Source: Streptomyces sp. CB02261
GTDB taxonomy: Bacteria; Actinomycetota; Actinomycetes; Streptomycetales; Streptomycetaceae
NCBI RefSeq assembly: GCF_001905665.1
Contig: NZ_LIVX01000001.1
Location: 1,146,869-1,210,868 of the forward strand
Direction: 5' to 3'
DNA: 64,000 bases
The first letter of the stretch is position 1. Each line of letters starts with the position of its first letter. Both the position numbers and the translations under genes were made by a program. Positions 63,983-64,000 of this stretch are shown here, one piece after another. The notes below the pieces were generated by a model. That model made no database searches and had not been told where the DNA came from. It saw nothing but the letters and a program-made list of their open reading frames with translations.

Positions 63983-64000
63983 GTTCGGCGGCGTCCTACT
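63983..64000 (-). rRNA. rrf: 5S rRNA, 3' end (partial, cut by window edge)
   Basis: The last bases on the minus strand read AGTAGGACGCCGCCGAAC, the conserved 3' end of actinobacterial 5S rRNA. Only about 18 nt are in the window; the rest, and presumably 23S and 16S, lie to the right. The terminator downstream confirms the orientation. Confidence 0.85.

Overview
The window is chromosomal DNA of a Streptomyces or close relative. GC content is very high with strong GC bias at third codon positions. GTG and occasional TTG starts are common. The gene order (murA, hup, malic enzyme, HelD-like helicase, narK-nnaR, ssrA-smpB, ftsEX, prfB, two Ser/Thr kinases, 180-kDa-type NAD glutamate dehydrogenase, secA, hpf, comF, lpqB-mtrB-mtrA, rRNA operon) is the conserved core order I associate with Streptomyces chromosomes. 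I saw no prophage, insertion sequence, CRISPR array or tRNA gene.

Layout. 0.1-7 kb: murA and hup converge on two strong terminators. An ACT-domain malic enzyme follows, with a candidate small RNA upstream of it, then a HelD-like helicase and a GNAT acetyltransferase. 7.1-9.5 kb: a translationally coupled RsbQ-RsbP-RsbV type stress cassette. 9.6-14.7 kb: narK-nnaR (nitrate) and a divergent LysR/MFS pair. 14.8-19.2 kb: ssrA, smpB, a PDZ/S41 protease, ftsX and ftsE, all on the minus strand, plus a 60-residue zinc-ribbon membrane microprotein. 19.3-29.8 kb: a repeat-rich LAETG surface protein, prfB, two membrane Ser/Thr kinases and a divergent giant FHA/EssC-like protein with a minisatellite inserted in its ATPase domain. 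29.9-35.2 kb: a sugar ABC transporter (lipoprotein and two permeases), the stump of a deleted polysaccharide-export ATPase gene, and a GT87-type mannosyltransferase. 35.2-43.3 kb: gdhB, a DJ-1/PfpI protein, a HAD phosphatase and two small actinobacterial proteins. 43.4-51.2 kb: secA, GNAT, AlkZ-like glycosylase, NarL-type regulator, hpf, comF. 51.3-55.9 kb: lpqB-mtrB-mtrA. 56-63.9 kb: a small CMD-like protein, a potassium channel, a membrane protein and a five-gene DUF4129/DUF4350/MoxR/DUF58 operon. The window ends in the 3' end of a 5S rRNA gene on the minus strand.

Coherent functional groups: envelope growth and division (murA, ftsEX, S41 protease, mtrAB-lpqB, kinases with FHA protein), ribosome care (ssrA-smpB, prfB, hpf, HelD-like factor), nitrogen (narK-nnaR, gdhB) and stress signalling (rsbQPV-like cassette).

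Most worth a second look: the candidate sRNA at 3.9-4.07 kb with a sigma-R-like promoter and a perfect 15-bp terminator stem; the FHA/FtsK-like protein with Arg in its P-loop and a 42-nt minisatellite between Walker A and Walker B; the rsbQPV-like cassette; and the 54-codon ABC-ATPase remnant marking a deletion. Gene names rest on recognising family motifs by eye; no database search was run.
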